A DNA stretch of 64,000 bases from Pseudorasbora parva (lineage: Eukaryota; Chordata; Actinopteri; Cypriniformes; Gobionidae): assembly GCF_024679245.1 (NCBI RefSeq), contig NC_090188.1, positions 41,620,992-41,684,991 on the forward strand, written 5' to 3'. The notes beneath the pieces are model-generated. The model was not told the origin of the DNA, ran no database searches, and saw nothing but the letters and a program-made list of their open reading frames with translations. A program made the translations under genes and the position numbers. Positions 38,526 through 54,287 of this stretch are shown in pieces. Each line of letters opens with the position of its first letter. The first letter of the stretch is position 1.

Positions 38526-41500
38526 TAAAGGGGCGATGAATTGAGAAATCAGCTTTCCCTTGAGCTTTTGATATAAAAAAAGGTCATGGTAATATAATGA
38601 TTTCCTGTAAGTTTCAGAGCTGGAAACTTCCTTGCTATATAGGGGATAGGGAACGATCAGACAGTGCACTATATAGGGGATAGGGAACGATCAGACAGTG
38701 CACTATATAGGAAATAGGGAACGATCAGACAGTACACTATATAGGGGATAGAGAATGATCAGACAGTGCACTATATAGGGGATAGGGAACGATCAGACAG
38801 TGCACTATATAGGGGATAGGGAATGATCAGACAGTGCACTATATAGGGGATAGAGAATGATCAGACAGTGCACTATATAGGGGATAGAGAATGATCAGAC
38901 AGTGCACTATATAGGGGATAGGGAACGATCAGACAGTGCACTATATAGGGGATAGGGAACGATCAGACAGTGCACTATATAGGGGATAGTGAATGATCAG
39001 ACTGTGCACTATATAGGGGATAGGGAACGATCAGACAGTGCACTATATAGGGGATAGAGAATGATCAGACAGTGCACTATATAGGGGATAGGGAACGATC
39101 AGACAGTGCACTATATAGGGGATAGGGAACGATCAGACAGTGCTCTATATAGGGGATAGTGAATGATCAGACTGTGAGCTATATAGGGGATAGGGAATGA
39201 TCAGACAGTGCACTATATAGGGGATAGGGAACGATCAGACAGTGCACTATATAGAGGATAGGGGACAATCAGACAGTGCACTATATAGGGGATATTGAAT
39301 GATCAGACTGTGAACTATATAGGGGAAAGGGAATGATCAGACAGTGTAGGGGATAGGGAACGATCAGACAGTGCACTATATTGGGGATAGGGAACAATCA
39401 GACAGTACACTATATAGGGGATAGAGAAAGATCAGACAGTGCACTATATAGGGGATAGGGAACGATCAGACAGTGCACTATATAGGGGATAGGGAACGAT
39501 CAGACAGTGCACTATATAGGGGATAGAGAATGATCAGACAGTGCACTATATAGGGGATAGGGAACGATCAGACAGTGCACTATACAGGGGATAGGGAACG
39601 ATCGGACAGTGCACTATATAGGGGATAGGGAACTATCAGACAGTGCACTATATAGGGGATAGGGAATGATCAGACAGTGCTCTTTAAGGGGGATAGGAAA
39701 CGATCAGACAGTGCACTATATAGGGGATAGAGAATGATCAGACAGTGCACTATATAGGGGATAGGGAACGATCAGACAGTGCACTATACAGGGGATAGGG
39801 AACGATCGGACAGTGCACTATATAGGGGATAGGGAACTATCAGACAGTGCACTATATAGGGGATAGGGAATGATCAGACAGTGCTCTTTAAGGGGGATAG
39901 GAAACGATCAGACAGTGCACTATATAGGGGATAGGGAACAATCAGACAGTGCACTATATAGGGGATAGGGAATGATCAGACAGTGCTCTTTAAAGGGGAT
40001 AGGGAACGATCAGACAGTGCACTATATAGGGGATAAGGAACAATCAGACAGTGCACTATATAGGGGATAGGGAACTATCAGACAGTGCACTATATAGGGG
40101 ATAGGGAACTATCAGACAGTGATCTATATAGCGGATAGGGAATGATCAGACAGTGCACTATATAGGGGATAGGGAACGATCAGACAGTGCACTATTATAG
40201 GGGATAGGGAACTATCAGACAGTGCACTAGATAGGGAACTATCAGACAGTGATCTAAATAGGGGATAGGGAATGATCAGACAGTGCACTATATAGGGGAT
40301 AGGGAACGATCAGACAGTGCACTATATAGGAGATAGGGAACGATTAGACAGTGCACTATATAGGGGATAGGGAACTATCAGACAGTGCACTATATAGGGG
40401 ATAGGGAACTATCAGACAGTGATCTATATAGCAGATAGGGAACGATCAGACAGTGCACTATATAGGGGATAGGGAACGATCAGACAGCGCTCTATATAGG
40501 GGATATGGAATGATCAGAAAGTGCACTATATAGGGGATAGGGAATGATCAGACAGTGCACTATATAGGGGATAGGGAATGATCAGACAGTGCACTATATA
40601 GGGGATAGGGAACTATCAGACAGTGCACTATATAGGGGATAGGGAATGATCAGAGTGCACTATATAGGGGATTTGGGAACTATCAGACGGTGCACTATAT
40701 AGGGGATAGGGAACTATCAGACAGTGCACTATATTAGGGATAGGGGACGATCAGACAGTGCACTATATAGGGGATAGGGAACTCTCAGACGGTGCACTAT
40801 ATAAGGGATAGGGAACTATCAGACACTGCACTATATAGGGGATAGGGAATGATCCGACAGTGCACTATATAGGGGATAGGGAACGATCAGACAGTGCACT
40901 ATATAAGGGATATGTACTGATCAGACAGTGCACTATATAGGGGATAGGGAATGATCAGACAGTGCACTATATAGGGGATAGGGGACGATCAGACAGTGCT
41001 CTATATAGGGGATAGGGAACGATCAGACCACACTATATAGGGGATGGGGAACGATCAGACAGTGCACTATATAGGGGATAGCGAATGATCAGACAGTGCA
41101 CTATATAGGGGATAGGGAATGATCAGACAGTGCACTATATAGGGGATAGGGAATGATCAGACAGTGCTCTATATAGGGGATAGGGAATGATCAGGCAGTG
41201 CTCTATATAGGGGATAGGGAACGATCAGAGAGTGCTCTATATAGGGGATAGGGGACGATCAGACAGTGCTCTATATAGGGGATAGGGAACGATCAGACCA
41301 CACTATATAGGGGATGGGGAACGATTAGACAGTGCACTATATAGGGGATAGCGAATGATCAGACAGTGCACTATATAGGGGATAGGGAATGATCAGACAG
41401 TGCACTATATAGGGGATAGGGAATGATCAGACAGTGCTCTATATAGGGGATAGGGAATGATCAGGCAGTGCTCTATATAGGGGATAGGGAACGATCAGAG

Positions 41501-43256
41501 AGTGCTCTATATAGGGGATAGGGAACGATCAGACAGTGCACTATATAGGGGATAGGGAATGATCAGACAGTGCTCTATATAGGGGATAGGGAATGATCGG
41601 ACTGTGAACTATATAGGGGATAGGGAATGATCAGACAGTGCACTATATAGGGGATAGGGAATGATCAGACAGTGCTCTATATAGGGGATAGGGTATGATC
41701 AGACAGTGCACTATATAGGGGATAGGGAATGATCCGACAGTGCTCTATATAGGGGATAGGGAACGATCAGACAGTGCACTATATAGGGGATAGTGAATGA
41801 TCAGACTGTGAACTATATAGGGGATAGGGAACGATCAGACAGTGCACTATATAGGGGATGGGGAACGATCAGACAGTGCACTATATAGGGGATAGGGAAC
41901 GCTCAGACAGTGCACTATATAGGGGATAGGGAATGATCAGACTGTGAACTATATAGGGGATAGGGAATGATCAGACAGTGCACTATATAGGGGATAGGGA
42001 ACGATCAGACAGTGTACTATATAGGGGATAGGGAATGATCAGACAGTGCACTATATAGGGGATAGGGAACGATCAGACAGTGCTCTATATAGGGGATAGG
42101 GAACGATCAGACAGTGCATGATCAGACAGTGTACTATATAGGGGATAGGGAATGATCAGACTGTGAACTATATAGGGGGTAGGAAAAGATCAGACAGTGC
42201 ACAATATAGGGGATAGGGAATGATCAGACAGTGCACTATATAGTGGATAGAGAACAATCAGACAGTGCACTATATAGGGGATAGGGAACGATCAGACAGT
42301 GCACTATATAGGGGATAGGGAACGATCAGACAGTGCACTATATAGGGGATAGGGAATGATCAGACTGTGAACTATATAGGGGATAGGGAATGATCAGACA
42401 GTGTACTATATAGGGGATAGGGAATGATCAGACTGTGAACTATATAGGGGATAGGGAATGATCAGACAGTGTACTATATAGGGGATGGGGAATGATCAGA
42501 CAGTGCACTATATAGGGGATAGGGAACGATCAGACAGTGCACTATATAGGGGATAGGGAACGATCAGACAGTGCACTATATAGGGGATAGGGAATGATCA
42601 GACTGTGAAATATATAGGGGATAGGGAATGATCAGACAGTGTACTATATAGGGGATAGGGAATGATCAGACTGTGAACTATATAGGGGATAGGGAATGAT
42701 CAGACAGTGTACTATATAGGGGATGGGGAATGATCAGACAGTGCACTATATAGGGGATATGGAATGATCAGACAGTGCACTATATAGGGGATAGGGAATG
42801 ATCAGACAGTGCACTATATAGGGGATATGGAATGATCAGACAGTGCACTATATAGGGGATAGGGAATGATCAGACAGTGCACTATATAGGGGATAGGGAA
42901 TGATTAGACAGTGCACTATATAGGGGATAGGGAACGATCAGACAGTGCACTATATAGGGGATAGGGAATGATCAGACAGTGCACTATATAGGGGATAGGG
43001 AATGATCAGACCGTGCTCTATATAGGGGATAGGGAATGATCAGACAGTGCTCTATATAGGGGATAGGGAATGATCAGACAGTGCTCTATAGGGGATAGGG
43101 AATGATTAGACAGTGTACTATATAGGGGATAGGGAAGTGTAAATATGCTTCCATTGGGGAGAATGAAGTCTGTTTTTTCACACGAAACACCGCAGCTCCG
43201 GTCCAGAGACACGAAAACACAGAGCTGAACAGATGCGACCAGAAAATGCATTGGAC
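38526..43256. mobile_element. second copy of the 3359-type MITE, hugely expanded by a tandem array
   Basis: 38526-38634 (TTTAAAGGGGCGATGAATTG onward) is clearly related to 3359-3470. 43137-43256 looks like more of an element interior. The right terminal repeat was not found. Between these lies a ~34-bp array. Confidence 0.6.
38635..43136. repeat. ~34-bp minisatellite, about 130 copies
   Basis: The unit is CTATATAGGGGATAGGGAA followed by CGATCAGACAGTGCA, with C/T, A/C and short deletion variants. About 4.5 kb. Blocks of several units are duplicated within the array (for example 39541-39720 against 39745-39924). Frames such as repeated YPLYSTLSNHSLSP are artefacts. Confidence 0.98.
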
Positions 43257-43714
43257 CCATTTGAATTCTGCAAAGAATGCTAAATAGTTTATAGAAATAC
43301 AATGTAACTATAAATAAATTGTTTAGAGTCAATAATATTTTTTTAATGCTTGATTTAGCAAGTAATGCATTAAATTGTTAAAAAGAATGACAGTAAAGAC
43401 TTTTACATTTCAGATTTATATTTCAAATAAATGCTATCCTTTTGCTGAAAATTCAGCTTTGCATTACAGAGATAAATTACATTTTAAAATATAATAAAAC
43501 AGAAACAATTTTTTAAAATATTTATTTGAAATTGTAATAATATTTCACAATATAACTATTTTTACTGTATTTTTGCTCATTTAAAAGGAGCCTGGTTCAA
43601 CATAAGGGTCTTTTTTCAAAAACACCTTACTGACCTCAAACTTTTGAACGCTAGAGTAAGATTATGAATTACTGCAAACAAATAATTGATCTCAATCTAG
43701 AGTGCAGCTCAAAG
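43257..43714. other. AT-rich intron 4 spacer
   Basis: No element or coding frame recognised. Confidence 0.5.
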
Positions 43715-43765
43715 TAGGGTTAGGGTTAGGTTAGGGTTAGAGTTAGGGTACCCTAACCCTAACCC
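43715..43765. repeat. head-to-head telomere-like repeats
   Basis: A run of TTAGGG-like units (TAGGGTTAGGGTTAGG, TTAGGGTTAGAG, TTAGGG) meets CCCTAACCCTAACCC at GGTACC. About 51 bp in total. Confidence 0.85.
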
Positions 43766-44166
43766 ACATTCACACAAGTAAGTGGAGGTGAAGGGGATTA
43801 GGACTTGCATAGCGTTAGTGGAGATCTGAGGGAACTCGCTCTCCACAGACAAACAGAAACGCATGATCGGCATTTCTGCCAGTCTCTGCTTCAAGTCCAC
43901 ATCCGAGCTGACATCGAGTACCTTCAGTTTTCGAGTAGGCCTATTGTTTGAGCACCTGTGCACACGTTGAGCCAAAAGGAGCCATTGCTTAATCTGTCAG
44001 CATTACTACTTGTCAGTAATCAGTCAGCGTAGCTTTTACCCAGTATACCGCGACGTGAGTATATGGTTAATTTTTATTTTTTCTTCACGTCGCGCCTCCC
44101 GTAAAGAAACTGTGGCTCTTTGGCGCCCCCAGGGGAGGCGCGCCTCACCTATTGAAAACCGCTGTA
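43766..44166 (-). pseudogene. internally deleted hAT transposon with C-terminal dimerisation remnant
   Basis: The minus strand reads KQRLAEMPIMRFCLSVESEF, then PQISTNAMQVLIPFTSTYLC and ECGL. This matches the hAT family C-terminal dimerisation segment as seen in Charlie/ZBED-type proteins, where TYLCE is a hallmark. At 44140-44166 the minus strand starts CAGCGGTTTTCAATAGGTGA, similar to a Charlie-type terminal repeat. The catalytic core between that end and the C-terminal piece is missing. The fragment stops at the telomere-like repeats. Confidence 0.8.
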
Positions 44167-45584
44167 CTATTCAATATCATTTTTTATTTTATTTTATTTT
44201 TTTGGTGATATTCAAGATTTTTGCAGTAATATATTTTTACATTTCAGCCTGCTCTCCACACAAAGCTATTTGTGCCACAAGTGTTATGTTCTACGTTAAC
44301 AACCGTTATGATTTTGTTGGTCCTCTTTTTGGAGCTAAGAATTGTTGTCGTTTAAAAAAGGACAGTGCTCTTGTCTCTTCTTTTTGGGGAAACAACCGAA
44401 TAGCTCAACTTGACACACAATGTTGTACGACAAATATTAAGTCTGAGATGAAATTTAATATCAGTAGAGCTGGGGGTTTCATTACAATGGGAACACCCTG
44501 GATATTATAATTAAAACATCTAATTAAAGCCATAGGGCACATTGAGATATTTATAATGCCAGCAATTTAGTCAAAACTGTATTTCTCATAATTGTGTTCT
44601 GGAGAGAAGCAAGCCAAGGTTATTTTCTATTAATGTTCAAAGCTCAAAGAAACTATGAGCAGCAACAATAAGCAGGTTTTCCCCTAAAGGCCTAATTTAG
44701 TGATTTAGATTTTGAAGATCTTGGTGTAAAAGCACATCAGTCTCACACATAAATCTGTTAAAAGCCGAGGATGGATGTTTAGTCTAGGAGCTGCTGATAG
44801 AGATGGATGTTTTTGATTGAAAGTGCTGCTAAGTTCAATATCTCCAAAGGTCCAATTGAAGTGCTCTGACAGCGAGTGCATAAACTTTGCCGTCTTCTCC
44901 TCCTCAGCATATTTGGAGAAAGTTCTCTGGAGAGAGTTAGATGAGAAGAGCTGGAACCCGTTTCAGGCCCGAGGATGTTAAGAGCCAGACCCATCACAAG
45001 ATTGGCATAGGAATGTGGCGGCACTGGCACCGAGACAGTGGACAAACAGATTCTCAGCGCCGAAGACCACCGCGAGCAGAAAGAAAAGGCAGGTGCAGCT
45101 TAGCAACATGTCAGTCAGCCTTCCCAAACAGCGGTAGAATGCGGAGACTTGGGAATGCTGCCCACGCGCTGGGACAGAAAGTCCATACGGGCCGAAAGAT
45201 AAAACAAGCCACGGGCGGAATTACGGAGGGATGGGGCTTATGACAGCCGTGTGGGGGCAGCGGGATGTGGGTCTGTGCTGTTCTGCATTCATACTGCAGG
45301 ATAAGAAGTGTCACTGTTAGTTAGTTATGAGACTCGGGGCAACAGAGCAAATGTTTCTGGTTAGATTTTTTGTCTCAAAGCGCTTATGAATGTGTACTGA
45401 AGAGGAGCAATAATCATTTTTCCCCCTACAGTCATAACTCAGTGACGTAAGCAACAGAGTTCACACATTAGAAGAAATGGAAATGAGGCTCTAACTTGTA
45501 TTTCAAGACAAATTACTAATGGGCACATGATCTTAAAATCTTAAAAAAATATAGCATATATTTATATAGTATATATATATATAT
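44167..45584. other. intron 4 spacer
   Basis: 44780-45245 is non-repetitive, with GC-richer patches and no domain-bearing frame. The 166-codon frame at 44010-44510 has no recognisable domain. Confidence 0.45.
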
Positions 45585-47390
<1,806 letters not shown>

Positions 47391-47516
47391 TTGCTGTATT
47401 GTCTTTTTTTTTCTTTAAGTATCAGTTCAGGCACCAGGCATATTGGTTTGGTACCCAAACGATACCCAACTCTAGTGTTAACTATGCCAAAAGTGCAAGA
47501 AAATTATGTTGAAGAT

Positions 47517-47547
<31 letters not shown>

Positions 47548-47734
47548 GGACACAAAGTATTCTCGTCATTTTATAACTTTAAGGTGTAACCACTGGAGTC
47601 ACATAGACTATTTTAATGGTGATTTTTCTTGCCTTTCTGGGCCTTGAAAGTTGCAATGACATTGCTGCCTATGGGTGGTTTTAGATATCTCTCGGATTCA
47701 TCAAAAATATCTGCATTTGTGTTCTTACGGGTTT

Positions 47735-48175
47735 GGAACAACATGAGGGTGAGTATTATGACATAATTTACATTTTTGGGTGAACTAACCCTTTAAAGTG
47801 ATACTTCACCACTTTTTCATATTAAACTATGTTATTCCCTTAACTTAAACGAGTCTGACGCGGCGCGGTGACGATCTGATAGCATTTAGCTTACCCCACT
47901 AAGCCCAGTTCATTCACTATGGTACCAAACAGAGATCAAGTTAGAAGCGACCAAACGCCTCCACGTTTCCCTCTATTTAAATACAGTTACACTAATAGCT
48001 GAACGATCAAGTATGGTGACACAAAATAAAACGTGGCGCTTTTCTAAGCAGATTAAAAAGGAGAACTATACTGTATGGCGAAATAACACTTCTGAGAGTA
48101 CTTCGACTCGGTGCAGTAAAAAGTCCCGGCTGAAACACCCTCCCTCACACTTGTACACCATTGTCAAGGAAAGTA
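47735..48175. mobile_element. two abutting MITE fragments
   Basis: 47735-47796 ends TTTTGGGTGAACTAACCCTT-TAA, the inverse of the TTAAAGGGATAGTTCAC family. From 47795, TTAAAGTGATACTTCACCAC starts another common family that runs to about 48175 without a visible right end. Confidence 0.6.
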
Positions 48176-48625
48176 AAATAAAAGTTCTAATATTATTAAG
48201 ATAAATAAAAATGTCTACATATATGAAAATAATAAATAATAATATGACTATCAGTATAGTTGTATAGCTCTTTGACTTCATGCCCCCTTTATAAATTGTA
48301 ATTTTGATCTCATCCTGAAAAATAAATAAATAATAAAAAAACAACATACAAATACTTTGCAATGTCCTCATATTTCACCCTCTCCTGTAATACCTATGTC
48401 ATACCCATGTCATTATACACATTTGTGCCCCCCCCCCCAACACACACACATATACAAGGTCAAATTGGTTTACATCTCACTATTTATGTTCTCACAAAGC
48501 AATGTTGACTTTTATCTAAATATGTTCTTAACATAAAAAACTAACAAAAATGTCAGTAGTAAATTGGATGCAATGCATGTACTTGGTTAGGGCAAGCAAT
48601 TATAATAGCATATATGTCTACATAC

Positions 48626-48744
48626 CCTGCTGAGGGTAAGGGTGCCTTGCTTGCAGTCTCTGCACCGAACACGTAGTTTTCCAGGCTGGATGGCCTTGCA
48701 GACCGCCTTACAGAACACATAGAAACTGCTGTGGCCTTTAGTTT
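48626..48744 (-). CDS. prkn: prkn exon 4: first half of RING0
   Basis: This 119-bp exon lies between acceptor TTCTTACAG and donor GTATGT. It reads TKGHSSFYVFCKAVCKAI, then QPGKLRVRCRDCKQG and TLTLSR, matching human parkin residues 138-178. It holds four RING0 zinc ligands: the two cysteines of FCKAVC (human Cys150 and Cys154) and the two of RCRDC (Cys166 and Cys169). The PGKLR loop keeps the Lys and Arg equivalent to human Lys161 and Arg163, which bind the phosphorylated ubiquitin-like domain. The human exon is 122 bp, so one linker codon is missing before the first cysteine. The phase-0 end joins exon 5 in frame. An upstream ATG-opened reading frame through the acceptor is intron sequence and not a true start. 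Confidence 0.94.
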
Positions 48745-49059
48745 CTGTAAGAACAGCCAAAAACATAATAAAAACAAGCAATAATGGTGTAATCTGTGGT
48801 TTGATTCGGTGGTTAAACATTTGGTCCTATTACCGTCTCAGTGCACAGACAACTATTAGTAAGCCATTTGTTGATTAACATCCTAAAGCATGTACAAACT
48901 TTTATTGCCAGTCGGCCAGCAACTTTAATATCTGCAACATAAGATATGGTGTATATCACTTACCCATGATTATGTAAGTGATGCAAGAGATTTAAATCAA
49001 ATATTGTCTACTGAAGAAAAATCTTCTAACTTTTAAACCATTGTAAATGTGCCAACACA

Positions 49060-49530
49060 TACACTATATTGCCAAAGGTTTTGGGATGACTACCTTTACA
49101 TGCACATGAACTTTAATGACATCCCATTCTTAATCTGTAGGGCTTAATATGGAGCTTGCCAACCCTTTAAAGTTATAACAGCTTTAACTCTTCTGGGAAG
49201 GCTTTCCTCAAGGTTTAGGAGTGTGTTTATAGGAATTTTTGCCCATTCTTCTAGAAGCTCATTTGTGAGGTCAGGCACTGATGTTGGACGAGAAGGCCTG
49301 GCTCTCAGTCTCCGCTCTAATTCATCCCAAAGCTGTTCTATCGGGTTGAGCTCAGGACTCTGTGCAGGCCAGTCAAGTTCCTCGATACCAAACTCCTCAT
49401 CCATGTCTTTATGGACCGACGCTTTGTGCACTGGAGCGCAGTCATGTTGGACAGGAAGGGGCCGTCCCCAAACTGTTACCACAAAGTTGAGAGCATGAAA
49501 TTGTCCAAAATGTCTAGGTATGCTGAAGCA
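49060..49530 (-). pseudogene. second-family Tc1-like transposon, 3' half only
   Basis: The right-hand (minus-sense 3') terminus is TACACTATATTGCCAAAGG. The minus strand encodes VQHDCAPVHKASVHKD, with the second catalytic aspartate, and DWPAQSPELNPIEQLWDELE, with the third acidic residue. It ends PRRVKAVITLKGWQAPY. The N-terminal helix-turn-helix half and first aspartate are missing, where another MITE begins at 49531. The frame is otherwise open for about 110 codons, so decay by substitution is modest. Confidence 0.9.
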
Positions 49531-49710
49531 TTAAAGGGATAGTTCACTTTAAAATGAAAATGCTTTCACCCTTTACTCACCCTTAAGTTGTTTGAAACCT
49601 GTATGAATTTCTTTCTTCAGCTGAACACAAGGGAAGATTTTTTTTTGAAGAAATTCAGTAAACAAACAGTTAACTGGAGCCATAGACTTCCATAGTGGGG
49701 GAAAAAATAC
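49531..49710. mobile_element. left part of the TTAAAGGGATAGTTCAC MITE family
   Basis: It begins TTAAAGGGATAGTTCACTTT, followed by the typical CTCACCCTTAAGTTGTTTGA and ATAGACTTCCATAGT segments. The right end was not found. A 29-bp fragment of the same terminus occurs at 59132-59160. Confidence 0.7.
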
Positions 49711-49879
49711 TATTGTTGTCTTGCAATGCAACCTCGGTCTGAACAATCATATCGACATTCATGTGACTTATACGTCACTCTAGATCATCATTTTTCGCTC
49801 ATGGGAATCACTTCAAAGATTAAATGTGCCCTAGAATGAATTGAAACTATATTTTAAATTGTTCTCTAATATCTACATA

Positions 49880-50270
49880 GTGTCAGACACAGACGAGGAC
49901 AGATGGATTAGTGCAAGTGCAATGTTTATTATCAGAGGTTTACGGACAAAGGAGATACTTAGAGGGTTGGTGACACTCAGACAAAGGACGATGATGGTGA
50001 AGACGATGAGGATGGTGAAGACGAAGATGACGAAGGAGACGATGATGATGATGAAGACAAAGAAGGTACAGGTGAGGGCTTCTATAAAGGACAGCTAGTC
50101 ACAGGTGGATCGGTGCAAGACCAGACAGTGAGTGTGAAGGTGAGGAGTGCTTATGTAGTGTTGCTGGTGATGGTGCACGGGTGATCAGAATGCCGGTGAT
50201 GGGGAACGAGTGGGTGTGGCAGTGTCTGATGGCTGTGAGAGCGTGACTCATAGAGGGTATGTGGATTATT
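49880..50270. repeat. GA/GAT-rich repeat, class unclear
   Basis: Starts near TGTCAGACACAGACGAGG and includes GATGATGATGATGAAG and other purine-rich stretches. Resembles LTR-type repeat sequence but without paired ends. Confidence 0.4.
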
Positions 50271-50371
50271 TAATGGCAAATATCATCCAGGTGCGCTTTT
50301 ACAGGTCCATGTACAACCCTATAAAAGTTGTGCATGTCAAATAAAATCAGTCAAAATCAATACATGTAATT

Positions 50372-50505
50372 TCTTTAATGTTGCTTAAGACAACCCAATT
50401 GCTGGGTAAGAACAACTCAACCATTGGGTTAAAACAACCCAATTGTTGGGTTAGTGCATTTTCAACCCAACTTGGGTTGTTTTTAACCCAGCATTTTTTA
50501 GAGTG
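50372..50505. mobile_element. end of a MITE with AACCCA/TGGGTT repeats
   Basis: Repeated ACAACCCAATTG and CAACCCAACTTGGGTTG motifs end in CAGCATTTTTTAGAGTG. Read in reverse this is CACTCTAAAAAATGCTG, the terminus of a very common cyprinid MITE. Confidence 0.6.
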
Positions 50506-50989
50506 CATGTATGTATATTAAAACACTTGTTATTCACAATTAAGTATCATATTTAATGGGAACTTATTTTTATCATTAGTTACGTGAGGCAAACGTAGTT
50601 AAGAATGAAGAATAAATTGAAATGTATTTGAAAGTTGAAATTTACGGCATTTCACCAACTTACTAAGATAAAGTGATTTCCCATTTGCTTTCCCCTGCCT
50701 GTTCTGGCATCCTGGCACACATCAACTGTCCATCATGTTGAAATAATAAGGTTTAAATAGTCTGGTTGTAAATTATTTTATAGATACCAATACTACAGCC
50801 GCTCTGATTGCCTGCCAAAATGGTGGCGTTTAGGCTGCGTGACGTCAGCCTCCGGAGCTCTGTTGGTTGAAAGTGCCTGTATTTTCCTAAAAACATCTAA
50901 TTCATCATCGGTGTTGATGCTCCCAGCCATGCAGTCATAACTCTTTGTCTTCTTTGGCCTCTTAATTGCTGCTTGCAGCTATATATTTA

Positions 50990-52183
<1,194 letters not shown>

Positions 52184-52630
52184 GCCAATCAGCAGGTAAG
52201 GGGCATGTCTAATAATGATGGTGAGAAAAGAGAGTTGGCCAATCAGCAGGTAAGGGATGAGCCAATCAGCAGGTAAGGGGCGTGTCTACTAATGATGGCC
52301 AGAAGAGAGAGTGAGCCAATCAGCAAGTAAGGGGAGTGTCTACTAATGATGGTGAGAAGAGAGAGTGAGCCAATCAGCAGGTAAGGGGCGTGTCTACAAA
52401 TGATGGTGAGAAGAGAGAGTGAGCCAATCAACAGGTAAGTGGCGTGTCTACAAATGATGGTGAGAAGAGAGTGAGCCAATCAACAGGTAAGGGGCGTGTC
52501 TACAAATGATGGTGAGAAGAGAGACTGAGCCAATCAACAGGTAAGGGGCGTGTCTACTAATGATGGTGAGAAGAGAGAGTGAGCCAATCAGCAGGTAAGG
52601 GCGTGTCTACTAATGATGGTGAGAAGAGAG
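52184..52630. repeat. ~54-bp minisatellite, about 8 copies
   Basis: The units start AGCCAATCAGCAGGTAAGG and include GTGTCTACTAATGATGGTGA and GAAGAGAGAG. Most units carry the CCAAT-box consensus AGCCAATCA. Confidence 0.95.
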
Positions 52631-53281
52631 CGCTCAGTGCACGTCATTATTCAAAACACACGACACACATGACGGACATTTGCCGAGAACTATGCTGGCT
52701 TTTGCTTGAATATGCTCGTGTGTCATGTTCTCTTGTTTGTCCATTTGCGATCGTATTGTGGCTCACTTCAGCGATGATAAAGACCCGTTCATTTCCACAC
52801 CGTATGAGCATCTAAATCTCCTCACTGTGTGCTTCAAGATCAGCTCACAAAATGTGTCCGACAAGTAAGATACTATATACCTAATATATGTTTGTTTCCT
52901 CTTTTCATGATCGATATAACCCTAATCCAGTCATAATTGTAATATGTCGTTAGCTGGACTGTCGGCTCGTGTTCATATCGAGTTGTTCATGAGAACGTTT
53001 TGTGTTTTTGTGATGGAAGGGATGACTTTTTCATTGAATATTCAACCTGAATTTGTAACACAGATTCTGCCATAGCCATTGCCTGGGTTACGTATGTGTG
53101 GGGCGGCGCTATCAAAATAGGGGTGAAAGCCTTTTGGGGGTAGGGGCGGTAACAACAACGGTTACCAGAAAGCACTTACCCTACCTTTAATGTAGGGTAA
53201 TGGAAATGGCAAGTTTGTCATTGTGCAAACAATCTATATGATTGTGCACAGCAATATATTTGCAGTGATTTAAAATAAAAT

Positions 53282-53800
53282 ACTAGCCTGGATGCCAGCC
53301 GAATTTAGCCCCGCCCACAACATTTGAGTTCGGGAAGTTCAGTCTGGACTTTATCCGTTATGGAGCAACTATGTTTGACCCAGAGCTGTTCAGACCAATC
53401 AGATCATCAGGGCGGGCTTTAGACGATGATGGACAGATGATCAACAGTAACGTAATCATTCACGTCACCAAAGAGCACTTGGGTTGAATTTGTTTACTAA
53501 ACGGAGAGCGGATATGCATTCACCTTTACTATTTCTCTCAAAAATGATGATCGTAATGGTAAGTGCTCCGTGTGTCCTTAAATTATTTTACAACACCGGC
53601 AAAGATTGTTTACACTCATCTTCTTCTATTTCTTCCATTGTGTGTGCAGTTGAGATCTGTTGACAGTATGCGTCGCTATACATACGTCACTCTCTCTGCT
53701 CTGATTGGTTGTAGGTCTATCCAATTGAGTCCAGAGGCATTTCGCCCTATAACCACAACCCAATGGAGCAGTATCAGACTCATAATCTGACTAGAAGGTT
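53282..53800. mobile_element. possible MITE with CTAGCCTGGATGCC end
   Basis: The left end CTAGCCTGGATGCCAGCC resembles a repeated fish terminus. The right end is not convincing. Confidence 0.35.
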
Positions 53801-54287
53801 ATAAAGAGTGATACCATTGTAGATACGATTGTACAGCGTTTGCTAACTTGAGTAAAGTTGAGTGAGTGGATCTCAGAGCTGGTGTGAGTGAGTGGAGGCG
53901 GGATCGCTTGTATATCATGAGTCCGCATATACTAAATGAAGAAACAGTGTAGAGTTACATTCAAGCTTTTATAAGGCATGAAGTTTTTTTTTTTTTTTTT
54001 TCAGATATTTTATTAGTCATGAGATTACAGCGGTACAGCTGTAGATGTGTTTGCCCTCTGTAAGCTACAGACAATGATTACAACATTTTGAGTTAAAACT
54101 CGTAGATTTTTTTTCTAAACCTAACTGTGTCCAAAATATTTATTCTAAAGTTTTCTCTTCTCCAAATCACTAAACTCTGTCAACACAACGTGGTGTGCAG
54201 TCTCCGCTCAGTCTTCATCTAGACAGCAGCAGGAAACCTGGCAAATCCAGATTTAACATTGACATATGGCTAATGTTTAATATAGCC

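Noticed and set aside
38635..43136. CRISPR-like or coding repeat array
   Set aside because: The ~34-bp units abut each other without spacers; reading frames across them are simply the repeat translated.
44010..44510. 166-codon plus-strand reading frame
   Set aside because: It overlaps the edge of a hAT remnant and AT-rich intron, shows no domain, and has an unlikely composition.
48553..48820. Two overlapping minus-strand ORFs as independent small genes
   Set aside because: The in-frame one is parkin exon 4 read through into intron; the other is its shadow.
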